From Acidobacteriota bacterium (GTDB lineage Bacteria; Acidobacteriota; Vicinamibacteria; Vicinamibacterales; Vicinamibacteraceae), in the NCBI GenBank assembly GCA_020845575.1, contig JADLFL010000055.1, positions 1-64,000 of the forward strand: a DNA stretch of 64,000 nucleotides, given 5' to 3'. The notes below the pieces were generated by a model. It was not told the origin of the DNA and did not search any database. It saw only the letters and a program-made list of their open reading frames with translations. The position numbers were made by a program, and so were the translations under genes. Below are positions 51,534-60,204 of this stretch, in pieces (positions within the stretch are counted from its first letter, which is position 1; each line of letters begins with the position of its first letter).

Positions 51534-53618
51534 CTACTCTGCATCGAGCCAGTAGGACGAACGCTCGTTGAAGGTGCCGACGAGAAAGCGGCGAGGGCCG
51601 TGACGCGGCGCCGAGAACAGTCCGGGACCGTATTCGTGCTCGGCCCAGCGCCGTTCGTACCCCATGAGTTCGAGCACCGTGGCGAAGAGCGCGAAATGGT
51701 CGGTGCGGTCACGGTGATTCGCCGCGGCCGCCGCGAGGTCTCTCCGCAGTTGCGGGTCCTTCGTCAGCGCGAGGAGTGGCACCCGTACCTCGCCACGATG
51801 AGCTGTCGGTACCAGCGAACAGTGGGAAAGGTCGTAGCCGCCTTCGTAGAGAGACTGACCGTGGTCGGAGGTGTACACGAGTACGGTCTCTTCGTCCATC
51901 GCCGACCAGGTCTTCTCGAGAAACGCGTCGACCGACCATCGCAGGGCCCTGTGATACGCGCGAACGTCTTGCTGCCGGCGTCGCTCGAGATGCGGTGCGG
52001 CGACGTCCTGCGGCGGTTCGTACGCCAGCTCTACCGGAACCTTGTCGGTGTAGGGCGGGTGGATACCGAACTTGTTGACGTAGATCAGCCTGTATCCGTC
52101 GCCCCGCCGCAGTTCCTCGGCCAGGATCTCGACGACTCGCCTGTCGCGCTCGTGATCGGGGGCGTCGGTCACCCGAACGAATCGATCCACCTGCGCGACC
52201 TCCGCAGCATCCATGTAGCTGTGCAGCCGCTCCCACGCGTCGATGAGGGTGGAGCCGAAGCCGCCATGACGGGCGTACTGCCAGATCGTCGGCGCGGTGC
52301 GCCACACGTCCGCACCGTCGGGGAGTTGTTCGGCGCGCAGGCCCAGCCGCAGGATGACTCTCGACGCGGCCGAACAGTTTGTCGCCGAGGTCGCGAGGCC
52401 GAAGTTGACGAGAGAAGGGCCGAGGCTCTCGAGAAACGGCGTGTTGTCGAAGCGGTGGGTGTTGATGCCGAGGACGTCTCCGCGCACACTTTCGTCCACC
52501 ACGAAGACGATCGTACGGGCGCGGGGCGAGATTGCGCGGGCGTAGGAGACTGGCAGGCGCGCGGTTGCCGCCGGATTCTCTGGTGTCACCGCGACCGCCA
52601 GTTGCCCCGCGAGGGCGACGGACGGGGGCAAAGCCGGCGCGGGGCGCATGCCGGTCGTGTTGAGAAGCACGGCACCGCCGAGCGCGATGCCGCCGGTCAC
52701 CCCAACCGACCACGGCAGGGCTCGTCCACGTGGCGGCAACACGTACGCCACGAGCAGCACCAGGCCCATCACGAGCGCTGGGCCGATCGATGACAGGTAC
52801 TCCGGCAGCACTGTCGTGGCCATGCCCAGTTCACGTACCAGCGTCGTCGTCATCGCCTGCTCGAGTGCTCCGCCCGAGACGGCTCGCATGGCCTGATCGG
52901 CAGTGAATCCCACGAGGAAGGGCAGCCCGACTCCCGCGCGCATCAGCCATCTGTCGAGGAAGGGCGCCGTGGCCGCGGCGACCGCGGCACATCCAACGAC
53001 GACCACGTAGACAAGGAGCAGTGCGTACTGACCCGAGGTCTGGAGCCGGACGATCTCGGACGCGGCCGCGCCTGCGGCAAAGCGCGGTGCGAGGCTGAAG
53101 ACCGTGGCGATTGCGCAGAGCTTGGCGGCCGTCACCCATCCGAGGCGAGCGACCCTGACCAGCCACAGCCCACTCGCCGCCGCGGCGACCAGCGCGATGA
53201 ATCGTGTGAGCCCGGTCGGCTGCGCGCGTGCGGACACGCTGTAGCGCGCGGGGCTCTCGCGAGGGTCGGTGCCATCAGGGGAGGAAAAGAGGAGGGCGTT
53301 TCCCCAGTGTGAGTAGCTGCCTCCACCGTGGTCCGCAATGAGGGCATGCATGGCATGCGATGGACCGAGCGCGGTACCGTCCCGAAGCAGCACGAGGGTG
53401 GAACGGCCTGGCGCCTCGTTCGTATCGCCGGGCACTTCGAAGCCCGCCCGAGCGAGTGTGGCCATGTCGACAGCGAACTGCTGTCCGGAGACATGACGTA
53501 TCGCGTCCGGAGCGAGCGACAGGGTCACGGTTGGCGACCACGACAGGAGCCAGAGCGCAACGCTGGCCACGGCACCGGCGGTTGCCACCCACGCCCACCG
53601 GCGAACACGTCCGGACAC
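51534..53618 (-). CDS. EptA-like phosphoethanolamine-transferase/sulfatase-family membrane protein
   Basis: 694 residues from the GTG at 53618; the frame extends upstream to 53879, so the start is uncertain. A membrane helix at the N-terminus (WVATAGAVASVALWLLSW) and several helices between ~140 and 330 precede a soluble alkaline-phosphatase-fold domain (~365-690). Its metal motifs are FVVDESVRGDVLGINTHRFD (as in EptA GESARAD) and YTSDHGQSLYEGGYDLSHCS (as in SDHGESLGENG). SATNCSAASRVILRLGLR sits where EptA/MCR have the nucleophile Thr, and a Ser appears to replace it. The family adds phosphoethanolamine or phosphoglycerol to surface glycans or lipid A. Divergent from the GT4 gene at 53733. 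Confidence 0.85.
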   Translation of the reverse strand: MSGRVRRWAWVATAGAVASVALWLLSWSPTVTLSLAPDAIRHVSGQQFAVDMATLARAGFEVPGDTNEAPGRSTLVLLRDGTALGPSHAMHALIADHGGGSYSHWGNALLFSSPDGTDPRESPARYSVSARAQPTGLTRFIALVAAAASGLWLVRVARLGWVTAAKLCAIATVFSLAPRFAAGAAASEIVRLQTSGQYALLLVYVVVVGCAAVAAATAPFLDRWLMRAGVGLPFLVGFTADQAMRAVSGGALEQAMTTTLVRELGMATTVLPEYLSSIGPALVMGLVLLVAYVLPPRGRALPWSVGVTGGIALGGAVLLNTTGMRPAPALPPSVALAGQLAVAVTPENPAATARLPVSYARAISPRARTIVFVVDESVRGDVLGINTHRFDNTPFLESLGPSLVNFGLATSATNCSAASRVILRLGLRAEQLPDGADVWRTAPTIWQYARHGGFGSTLIDAWERLHSYMDAAEVAQVDRFVRVTDAPDHERDRRVVEILAEELRRGDGYRLIYVNKFGIHPPYTDKVPVELAYEPPQDVAAPHLERRRQQDVRAYHRALRWSVDAFLEKTWSAMDEETVLVYTSDHGQSLYEGGYDLSHCSLVPTAHRGEVRVPLLALTKDPQLRRDLAAAAANHRDRTDHFALFATVLELMGYERRWAEHEYGPGLFSAPRHGPRRFLVGTFNERSSYWLDAE

Positions 53619-53732
53619 GGTCCGGAGATTAGCACTGTGGGTGTACTTGAGAGGGGCCTTCGGGGAGAATGCATGGATGTCTTCGGTGTTCACACCCCAC
53701 GCCATGCCGGCCGGCGCGAGTGGCCGCCGGTG

Positions 53733-54920
53733 ATGAGCGGACAGTCGCCCTCCTTGCATCTCGTCATGGTGGCCAGCGGGTACCCGCCCGCGCAGGCGGC
53801 CGGTCTGGAACGAGGATGTCAACGGTTGTCCGAGGCGCTCGTGCGCCGTGGACATGACGTGACCGTGGTGACGGGACATGCCGCTGGCCTACCCGAGGAC
53901 GCACGTGAAGATGGTGTGCGTGTGCTGCGCGTGCTGCGGCCCAGGGGGCCGGGGCCGTTATGGGGATGGAGTTACCGGCGTCAGGTACGCCGGTGGCTCA
54001 ATGAACTCTTGCCGCAGTGGGACCTGGTGATGTGCCATCAGCTATATCTGCACTCGGTGGAAGCGAACGAGATCGCACGCAAGCACGGACGCCGGTCGTG
54101 TCATCTGCTCGTCGCGGCCCAGGACTACTCCGATGTCACGCGTCTTGCGTCGATTCGGGGCGGTGCGTCGCTCGTGCGACGGGCGGTGGATGCCGACGCC
54201 TTGTTCGTGCTCTCGCGCTTCAGTCGGCAGGAACTCCTGGCGGCCGGTGCACGACCTGAGCGCGTGCACGACTACCGATACTTCGTGGACGTTGACCGCT
54301 TTCGCCCTGCTGACGATCCGCCGGCGCGTGAGCTGTTGTGTCTGGGGCGCTGGCATCCGCAGAAGAACCTGCCTCTGCTGCTGGAGTCGTTCGCACTCTT
54401 TGCCGTACGGGTGCCTGACGTACGCCTGCGCATCGTTGGCGCGGGAGAGGAGGAGGTCACGCTCCGGCGCCTGGTGGCTGCGCTGCCCTGCCGCGACCGC
54501 GTCATCATCGAAGGATGGGCCACAGATCCGCTGCACGCGTACCAGCGCAGTCTGGCGTTAGTCACGTCGAGCGATGCCGAGGGGTTGTCGAACGTGTTGA
54601 TCGAGGCCATGGCGACGGGCACACCTGTCGTCACGACGGACGTAAGCGGCGCCAGGGAAGCTCTCGATCTCGTGGACGCCCCGCCCGTGGCGAGCGGCAG
54701 TGTCGTCGTGGGCCGGGGGGGCCTGCTGGCACCCATGCGCGACGCTGTCGCACTCGCCGCTGCTCTGGAACGTGTCACACGTGATGAGCCTTTGCGTCAG
54801 GCCCTGTCGCAGGATGCCAGGATTCGTGCTGTCGCGGCATTTTCAGAGTCAGCCAGCGTGTCGGATTTCCTCACAGCGGTCCAGAGCGCGACTGCGGAGT
54901 CGGTGTGCGACGCTCGTTGA
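53733..54920 (+). CDS. GT4 family glycosyltransferase
   Basis: 395 residues from the ATG at 53733; the long open frame upstream is a shadow of the EptA-like gene. Motifs are LVMVASGYPPAQAAGLERGC (loop), WDLVMCHQLYLHSVEANEIA, LFVLSRFSRQELLAAGARPE, YFVDVDRFRPADDPPARELL, CLGRWHPQKNLPLLLESFAL, RIVGAGEEEVTLRRLVAALP and TSSDAEGLSNVLIEAMATGT (E-x7-E). It overlaps the FkbM gene by 16 bp. Cytoplasmic, donor unknown. Confidence 0.91.
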   Translation: MSGQSPSLHLVMVASGYPPAQAAGLERGCQRLSEALVRRGHDVTVVTGHAAGLPEDAREDGVRVLRVLRPRGPGPLWGWSYRRQVRRWLNELLPQWDLVMCHQLYLHSVEANEIARKHGRRSCHLLVAAQDYSDVTRLASIRGGASLVRRAVDADALFVLSRFSRQELLAAGARPERVHDYRYFVDVDRFRPADDPPARELLCLGRWHPQKNLPLLLESFALFAVRVPDVRLRIVGAGEEEVTLRRLVAALPCRDRVIIEGWATDPLHAYQRSLALVTSSDAEGLSNVLIEAMATGTPVVTTDVSGAREALDLVDAPPVASGSVVVGRGGLLAPMRDAVALAAALERVTRDEPLRQALSQDARIRAVAAFSESASVSDFLTAVQSATAESVCDAR

Positions 54921-55672
54921 GCGCTCTGCTTCGGTTCGCCCGGTGGAGCGCATCCTACCGGGCGACATTCGGAACGTGGCGAGGCCTACGTCTGTGTCTG
55001 CAGGTGCGACGGCTCTGGACTGACGTTCCTGGAACCATGGTTCGCCTCGACGTGCCGGATTGGCCTGGGCCTGTTTTCCTTCGGGCGCACACCTCAGACC
55101 TGTCCACGTTCGAGCAGATCTTCCTCGCGGGCGAGTTGGATCATCACCTGCATTTCTCGCCGACGCGCATCGTCGATGCGGGAGCCAATGTCGGGTTCGC
55201 GTCGATTGCCTTCGCCTTGCGGTATCCGGAGGCCCAAGTCGTCGCCATCGAGTTCGAGCGAGCCAACTTCGATCTGCTCGTTCGGAACACGCAGCACTGG
55301 CCGACCATCCGCCCGATGCACGCCGCATTGCGGGGGCAGTCGGAGCGCGTCGGCGTGCGCGATCACGCTGTCGTGGCCTGTGCGTTCGAGGCAGTAGCGG
55401 TCGGTGACGGAGGCGTGGAAGGCGTCACGGTCGGTGGTGTGATGGAACACACCGGATGGGACAGTCTCGATCTTCTCAAGCTGGACATAGAGGGCAGCGA
55501 ACTCGAGGTGCTCGAGAATGCTGCCGAATGGGAATCGCGCGTACGTGCCATCGCCGTCGAGACTCACGACCGGTTTCGACCAGGCTGTCAGGCCGCACTG
55601 GAGCGCGTAGTCGGGAGCGGTGGCTGGCAGCGCTCGATCAGTGGCGAGTATCAGTGGGCCGTGCGAGAGTGA
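54905..55672 (+). CDS. FkbM-family methyltransferase
   Basis: 255 residues from the GTG at 54905, inside the previous gene. FkbM features are IVDAGANVGFASIAFALRYP (motif I), VVAIEFERANFDLLVRNTQH, WDSLDLLKLDIEGSELEVLE (the D-I-E-G-S-E hallmark) and AIAVETHDRF. The family O-methylates sugars or other hydroxyl groups, often in glycan loci. The N-terminal 55 residues are basic and helical. A second methyltransferase follows 4 nt later. Confidence 0.92.
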   Translation: MRRSLSALLRFARWSASYRATFGTWRGLRLCLQVRRLWTDVPGTMVRLDVPDWPGPVFLRAHTSDLSTFEQIFLAGELDHHLHFSPTRIVDAGANVGFASIAFALRYPEAQVVAIEFERANFDLLVRNTQHWPTIRPMHAALRGQSERVGVRDHAVVACAFEAVAVGDGGVEGVTVGGVMEHTGWDSLDLLKLDIEGSELEVLENAAEWESRVRAIAVETHDRFRPGCQAALERVVGSGGWQRSISGEYQWAVRE

Positions 55673-55676
55673 AGCG

Positions 55677-56558
55677 ATGGCACTTCTCTCACCCTACGGC
55701 GAGTTCTTGCTGGAGAGTGTCCGCGCGCAAGGCGCCTTCGCCCGGACGCTGACGGTCGGCCGACAACAGAACATGGTGCGCAGTGACGTACTCCATCGTT
55801 TCGGCATCGCGCCGGATGTGGCGCGCGCCGTGGCTGAGGCTCCGTACGCGGATCACTTCCTGCTCGATGCGTGCGGAGCATCCACAGTCGAGGCCGTCGA
55901 TGCTTCGGCTTACGAAGGCGCAGACCTCGTGGCCGACTTGAATCGTCCGGTACCCACCGCGTGGCACGGCCAGTACGATGTGGTCATCGATGGCGGCACG
56001 CTCGAACACATCTTCTTCGCAACGACCGCCCTCGCGAGCCTCATGCAGATGGTGCGTCCTGGTGGCCGACTCTTTCTTGCCACGCCCACCAACAACCATT
56101 GTGGACACGGCTTCTACCAGTTCAGTCCGGAGTTCCTGTATCGCGCGCTTGCTCCCGAACACGGCTACACCGTCGACCGCATGGTGCTGTTCGTGCACGC
56201 GTACCCCAGTGCTGAGCTGACGCCGCGAGGGACGTGGTATGCGGTGGAGGACCCGGCGACAGTTCGCAACCGAATCACACTGCAGTCGGGCGAGGCGGCT
56301 CTACTCTTCGTAGAAGCCTCGAGGATACGAGCCGTCGAGCCGTTCGCCATCGCGCCTCAGCAAAGCGACTATGCCGCCGCCTGGCACGGCGCTGCTGACC
56401 CGGTGGCTCCAGGAGAAGGCGGAGCGCGTCGCGACTGGCGCGACCTGTTGCGCCCTGCAGCCCGATGGCTCTCGACCGTCCCTGTTGTACGCGGCAACAT
56501 TGAGCGGCGCTGGCGATCTTCGCTTCGCAATCGGCGATCGTTCCGGCCGATCAAGTGA
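55677..56558 (+). CDS. class I SAM-dependent methyltransferase-like protein
   Basis: 293 residues from the ATG at 55677. The methyltransferase pattern is present but motif I is weak: DHFLLDACGASTVEAVDASA, then WHGQYDVVIDGGTLEHIFFA (motif IV with IDGGTLEH), MQMVRPGGRLFLATPTNNHC and GHGFYQFSPEFLYRALAPEH. This matches the uncharacterised FkbM-neighbour methyltransferases seen in O-antigen loci. Its 3' end overlaps the convergent Wzx gene by 8 bp. Confidence 0.8.
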   Translation: MALLSPYGEFLLESVRAQGAFARTLTVGRQQNMVRSDVLHRFGIAPDVARAVAEAPYADHFLLDACGASTVEAVDASAYEGADLVADLNRPVPTAWHGQYDVVIDGGTLEHIFFATTALASLMQMVRPGGRLFLATPTNNHCGHGFYQFSPEFLYRALAPEHGYTVDRMVLFVHAYPSAELTPRGTWYAVEDPATVRNRITLQSGEAALLFVEASRIRAVEPFAIAPQQSDYAAAWHGAADPVAPGEGGARRDWRDLLRPAARWLSTVPVVRGNIERRWRSSLRNRRSFRPIK

Positions 56559-57903
56559 CCCGGGTCACGACAGGTTGGCGACGGAGTACCGCGACACGGA
56601 GCATCAGACCTGCCAGCGACGCGGCCGCGGTCGCCAGCAGGCTGCCGTCGACTGAGTAAGCCGGAATGAGGAGCGCGTTGCCACCGAGATTGGCTACCGC
56701 TGTCACGAGCGAGATGGCAGAGGTCGTCGATACGCCGCGCAGGCCCTTTGCGACGAGCAGATCAGCGCTCATGGTGACCCCGAGGTGCATGTAGATACAC
56801 AACCCGAGGAGGCTCGCGGTCACCCACGAGAACTCGAACTTGCCACCGTAGACGACGAAGAGCAGGCGGCACAACAACGCTGCCGCTGGAACGGCCAACC
56901 AGCCCACGACGACGAAGGTGCGGGCCACACGTCCGTACATGGCCGATGGGTTGCCGTGCGCGCTTGCTGTCGGAAGCAAGACGTCAGAGACAAGTTTGGT
57001 CACGCGGCTCGCAACAATGTTGAACGCGGCATAGTAGGCGCCATACAGGCCGACTGCACTCACTCCGTGGTACGCGTTGAGCATCAGCGTGTCGATTGAA
57101 CTCAGTGCGAACAGGTAGGCGACGCTGCCGACCGAGTAGACCGCGCCGAATCGTGCCAGCCGCTGAACCAGGGCTCGTTGCGGCCATTCCATCGAGGGCG
57201 CGGTGTCCTTCAGACAGAGCCCGGCGAACACGAGCAGCCGCATGGCGCTCAGGAGAACGTACAGCGCATACGTCCAGGTAACGCGCGTGACGAGCAGGGC
57301 CGCCGTTGGCACGGCATACGCCACCGCCGCTACGACGTTGTGCCGGCCGACGCGCGCGAACAGCCGCAGCCCGGTCAGCATGGCTTGCGTCACGATTTGC
57401 AGAGTGGTCACCGCCGCAAACCCGAGACTCCAGAGCAGTACTGTGCGCGGCACACCCAGCGCAGTCGAGAGTGGCGTCGCCGTGACTGTGCCCACCAGGA
57501 CCACGGCCGGGAGGAGGCAACCGATCAACACGAGCGTGGAACTCAGCACCCGCCCTGGTGCAGGAGAAGAGGCGATCTCCCGCGCGGCCGCGGCATGGAG
57601 ACCCAGAAGCATCGGCACGACGAACAACTGCGCCGTGCCGATCACGAGATTGGCGCTGCCGAACTCCTCCGGACCAAGCAGGCGGACGACATACGTACTC
57701 AGGCCGAACGTGATCAGCGTGGCGATGACATCGGAACTCAGAAGGTAGCCGAAGTTCGCGAGAAAGCTGCGCGTGCCGCCGGTGAGCGGACCGCCGAGGA
57801 GCCTGGCGGCAAGAGCGTCGACGAGGCTGGCGACTCTCGCCCGTGCGCGTGTGACGGCTGAAGACAAGCGTTGAATCCTACTGTTCAGCGTTGCCGCGCA
57901 CAA
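56551..57903 (-). CDS. wzx: Wzx-type oligosaccharide flippase (MOP/MATE superfamily)
   Basis: 450 residues if started at the TTG at 57903; no better start is obvious. About 12 hydrophobic helices start with FLANFGYLLSSDVIATLITF. Examples are LLGPEEFGSANLVIGTAQLF (the Wzx 'G-x-E-x-FG' region), VLSSTLVLIGCLLPAVVLVG, YSVGSVAYLFALSSIDTLML, GLYGAYYAAFNIVASRVTKL and FSWVTASLLGLCIYMHLGVT. It moves undecaprenyl-linked oligosaccharides across the inner membrane, so a flippase route coexists with the ABC exporters. It is divergent from the GT4 at 57935 and converges on the methyltransferase gene. Confidence 0.9.
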   Translation of the reverse strand: MCAATLNSRIQRLSSAVTRARARVASLVDALAARLLGGPLTGGTRSFLANFGYLLSSDVIATLITFGLSTYVVRLLGPEEFGSANLVIGTAQLFVVPMLLGLHAAAAREIASSPAPGRVLSSTLVLIGCLLPAVVLVGTVTATPLSTALGVPRTVLLWSLGFAAVTTLQIVTQAMLTGLRLFARVGRHNVVAAVAYAVPTAALLVTRVTWTYALYVLLSAMRLLVFAGLCLKDTAPSMEWPQRALVQRLARFGAVYSVGSVAYLFALSSIDTLMLNAYHGVSAVGLYGAYYAAFNIVASRVTKLVSDVLLPTASAHGNPSAMYGRVARTFVVVGWLAVPAAALLCRLLFVVYGGKFEFSWVTASLLGLCIYMHLGVTMSADLLVAKGLRGVSTTSAISLVTAVANLGGNALLIPAYSVDGSLLATAAASLAGLMLRVAVLRRQPVVTRVT

Positions 57904-57926
57904 GGATGACCAGGCTGGCAGATCCT

Positions 57927-57933
57927 TATAATA
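57927..57933. promoter_or_regulatory. overlapping divergent -10 elements between wzx and a GT4 gene
   Basis: TATAAT (57927-57932, plus; perfect consensus) and TATTAT (57928-57933, minus) overlap. The plus box is only 2 nt from the GTG at 57935 and 8 nt from a TTG at 57941, which may be the true, possibly leaderless, start. The minus box is 24 nt from the wzx start. No clear -35 on either strand. Confidence 0.5.
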
Positions 57934-57934
57934 G

Positions 57935-59086
57935 GTGGGTTTGGCCGATCGTCTGCATGTCTGTTTCGTGATCCGTTCTCTCGAGACGGGTGGGGCCGAG
58001 CGGGAAACGGTCGAGCTGATCCGCCGCCTGGCAGGCGGCGGAGACAGGGTGACGGTTCTCGTCTTCTATGGCGGTGGACAGCTCGAGCAGGATCTCGCAG
58101 GGCTCCGGGGCGTCACCGTGCGGTCATTGGAAAAGCGCGGCCGCTGGGACATGCCGCGCTTCCTGTACCGTCTGTGGTCGGTCGTGCGGCAGGTTCGCCC
58201 CGACGTCCTCGTGGGCGTACTGGGCGTCGCAACCGAGTCGGTGCTCCTGGTGGGACGGGTGCTCGGCGTGCCCGTCGTGTGGCGTCTCGGTGCGGCCTTC
58301 ATGGACTTCTCGCTGTACGACTGGGCGCCGCGCGCGATATTCCGGATTGGTGCGTGGCTGTCTCGCTTTCCCGATGCGATCCTGATCAATTCGGAGGCTG
58401 GTCGTGCGCATCACGTGGCGCATGGCTGGTCTCCGGCACGGATGGAGGTGATTCCCCAGGGCTTCGATGTGGGGAAGTTCCAGCCAGACCGCTCCGCCGG
58501 GATGGCCGTTCGCGCAGAGTGGCGCGTCAGGGACGAGGATTTGCTCATCGGTCTTCTGGCACGCCTCGATCCCATCAAGGACCACGAGACATTTCTTCGC
58601 GCAGCAGCAATCGCGTGGCGGAAGGAGCCCGCGCTGCGATTCGCGTGTATCGGCGGTGGTGTCGACGGGGAGTACCGCGACAGGATGGAGCGGCTGTCGA
58701 TCGAACTGGGCCTGCAGCACGTCCTGGCCTGGGTTGGTGAACGTCGCGACGTCATGGGCTGCTGCAATGCTCTGGACATCGTGACGCTGACGTCCCTCGG
58801 CGAAGGCCTGTCGAACGCGATCGGCGAAGCGATGTCGTGTGGCGTTCCCGCAGTGGTCACGGATGTTGGCGACATGGCACGGTTGGTCGGCACGACGGGT
58901 CGCGTCGTGCGTTCGAGGGACGCCGACTCCCTTGCGGCAGCCTGGCTCGAGCTCGCCGCGCAGCCGTCGCTTCGACGGATCCTCGGTGACGCCGCACGCG
59001 CCAGGGTGATGGAGCACTATTCCGTGGACGCGGCGGCTCGCGCGTTTCGCAAGACGTTCACCACGCTCGCGGAGCGGAGGCGATGA
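57935..59086 (+). CDS. GT4 family glycosyltransferase
   Basis: 383 residues from the GTG at 57935; a TTG at 57941 fits the -10 box better. Motifs are LHVCFVIRSLETGGAERETV (loop), RPDVLVGVLGVATESVLLVG, VVWRLGAAFMDFSLYDWAPR, ILINSEAGRAHHVAHGWSPA, LLIGLLARLDPIKDHETFLR and LTSLGEGLSNAIGEAMSCGV (E-x7-E). The ETGGAER opening is shared with the next GT4 (CGGAER) and the one at 61857 (TGGAEG), so the three are probably related by old duplication. ATGA overlap with the next gene. Confidence 0.92.
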   Translation: MGLADRLHVCFVIRSLETGGAERETVELIRRLAGGGDRVTVLVFYGGGQLEQDLAGLRGVTVRSLEKRGRWDMPRFLYRLWSVVRQVRPDVLVGVLGVATESVLLVGRVLGVPVVWRLGAAFMDFSLYDWAPRAIFRIGAWLSRFPDAILINSEAGRAHHVAHGWSPARMEVIPQGFDVGKFQPDRSAGMAVRAEWRVRDEDLLIGLLARLDPIKDHETFLRAAAIAWRKEPALRFACIGGGVDGEYRDRMERLSIELGLQHVLAWVGERRDVMGCCNALDIVTLTSLGEGLSNAIGEAMSCGVPAVVTDVGDMARLVGTTGRVVRSRDADSLAAAWLELAAQPSLRRILGDAARARVMEHYSVDAAARAFRKTFTTLAERRR

Positions 59087-60204
59087 CCTCTCGCGCTGAG
59101 GTGCGGATCACGGCGGTCATCTCCTCCCTGGCGTGCGGTGGTGCCGAGCGCGTCATGTCGATTCTCTGCAATCACTGGAGTGGTGCGAATCAAGTGACGT
59201 TGCTCACCTTCGACGACGGTCTCGAGCCGCCGTTCTTTCCCCTGAGTCCGGCGGTGTGTCATCGGCCGCTGGGGTTGGCGGGAAGGTCGACTCAGGTCAT
59301 CGATGCCGTCGTGCGCAACGCCGGTCGTGTGCGTCTGCTGCGACGTGCGATCGAGGCATCGACACCGGATGTGGTGGTGAGCTTCGGCGATCGAACGAAT
59401 GTGACCGTGCTGCTGGCGACGCGAGGACTCCACGTGCCGGTCGTGGTGTCGGAGCGCAGTGATCCGCGGAACTTTTCGCCTGGGTGGGCGTGGTCCGTGC
59501 TTCGGGCGTTCACCTATCGACAGGCTTCGTCGATCGTGCACGTCGCGACTGAGGGCCGCGAATGGTTCCGTGGCAGCCTGGCGCGCAAGGTCCGAGTCAT
59601 CCCGAATCCAGTGGCCGTCGCGCCGGCACGACGGCGAGATCCGAAGGACGACGATGTCGTGCGGCTCGTGTCAGTGGGACGTCTCGCTCACGAGAAGGGT
59701 CACGACCTGCTGCTGGAGGCGCTCGCGAGTCTGTCTCCGGATACACGGCAGCGCGTGAGCCTGACGGTCGTCGGCGACGGACCCCTGCGGGAAGCGCTCG
59801 AGGCCCGCGCGTCCACCCTCGGCCTCGAGCAGCACGTACGGTGGGCGGGGCGTCAGCAGGACCCGCTCGCCTTCGTGAACGCTGCGCACGTCTTTGTTCT
59901 GCCATCCCGGTTCGAAGGATTCCCGAACGCCCTGGCTGAGGCCATGGCGGCCGGACTGGCGGTTGTCGCAACAGATTGCCGCTCGGGTCCGCGTGAACTC
60001 ATCGATGATGGCCGCAGCGGTCTACTGGTTCCTGTCGACGATATCGCGGCACTCGCTGCTGCGATCACGGAATTGGTGGCCGACCCGACTCTGCGCCGCC
60101 GTCTGGCTGCGGAAGCGCCGGCGGCGACGCACCGCCTGCACGTCGACCGCGTGGCGGATGAGTGGCAGGCCTTGTTCGCTGAGGTAAGGGCGCGAAACGC
60201 ATGA
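59083..60204 (+). CDS. GT4 family glycosyltransferase
   Basis: 373 residues from the ATG at 59083 (ATGA overlap). Motifs are ITAVISSLACGGAERVMSIL, PDVVVSFGDRTNVTVLLATR, VVSERSDPRNFSPGWAWSVL (the SERNDP element of GalNAc/Gal-transferring GT4 enzymes such as WbnH/PglA-like), HVATEGREWF, LVSVGRLAHEKGHDLLLEAL, LTVVGDGPLREALEARASTL and LPSRFEGFPNALAEAMAAGL (E-x7-E). Probable cytoplasmic transferase. ATGA overlap with the following membrane protein. Confidence 0.93.
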   Translation: MTSRAEVRITAVISSLACGGAERVMSILCNHWSGANQVTLLTFDDGLEPPFFPLSPAVCHRPLGLAGRSTQVIDAVVRNAGRVRLLRRAIEASTPDVVVSFGDRTNVTVLLATRGLHVPVVVSERSDPRNFSPGWAWSVLRAFTYRQASSIVHVATEGREWFRGSLARKVRVIPNPVAVAPARRRDPKDDDVVRLVSVGRLAHEKGHDLLLEALASLSPDTRQRVSLTVVGDGPLREALEARASTLGLEQHVRWAGRQQDPLAFVNAAHVFVLPSRFEGFPNALAEAMAAGLAVVATDCRSGPRELIDDGRSGLLVPVDDIAALAAAITELVADPTLRRRLAAEAPAATHRLHVDRVADEWQALFAEVRARNA

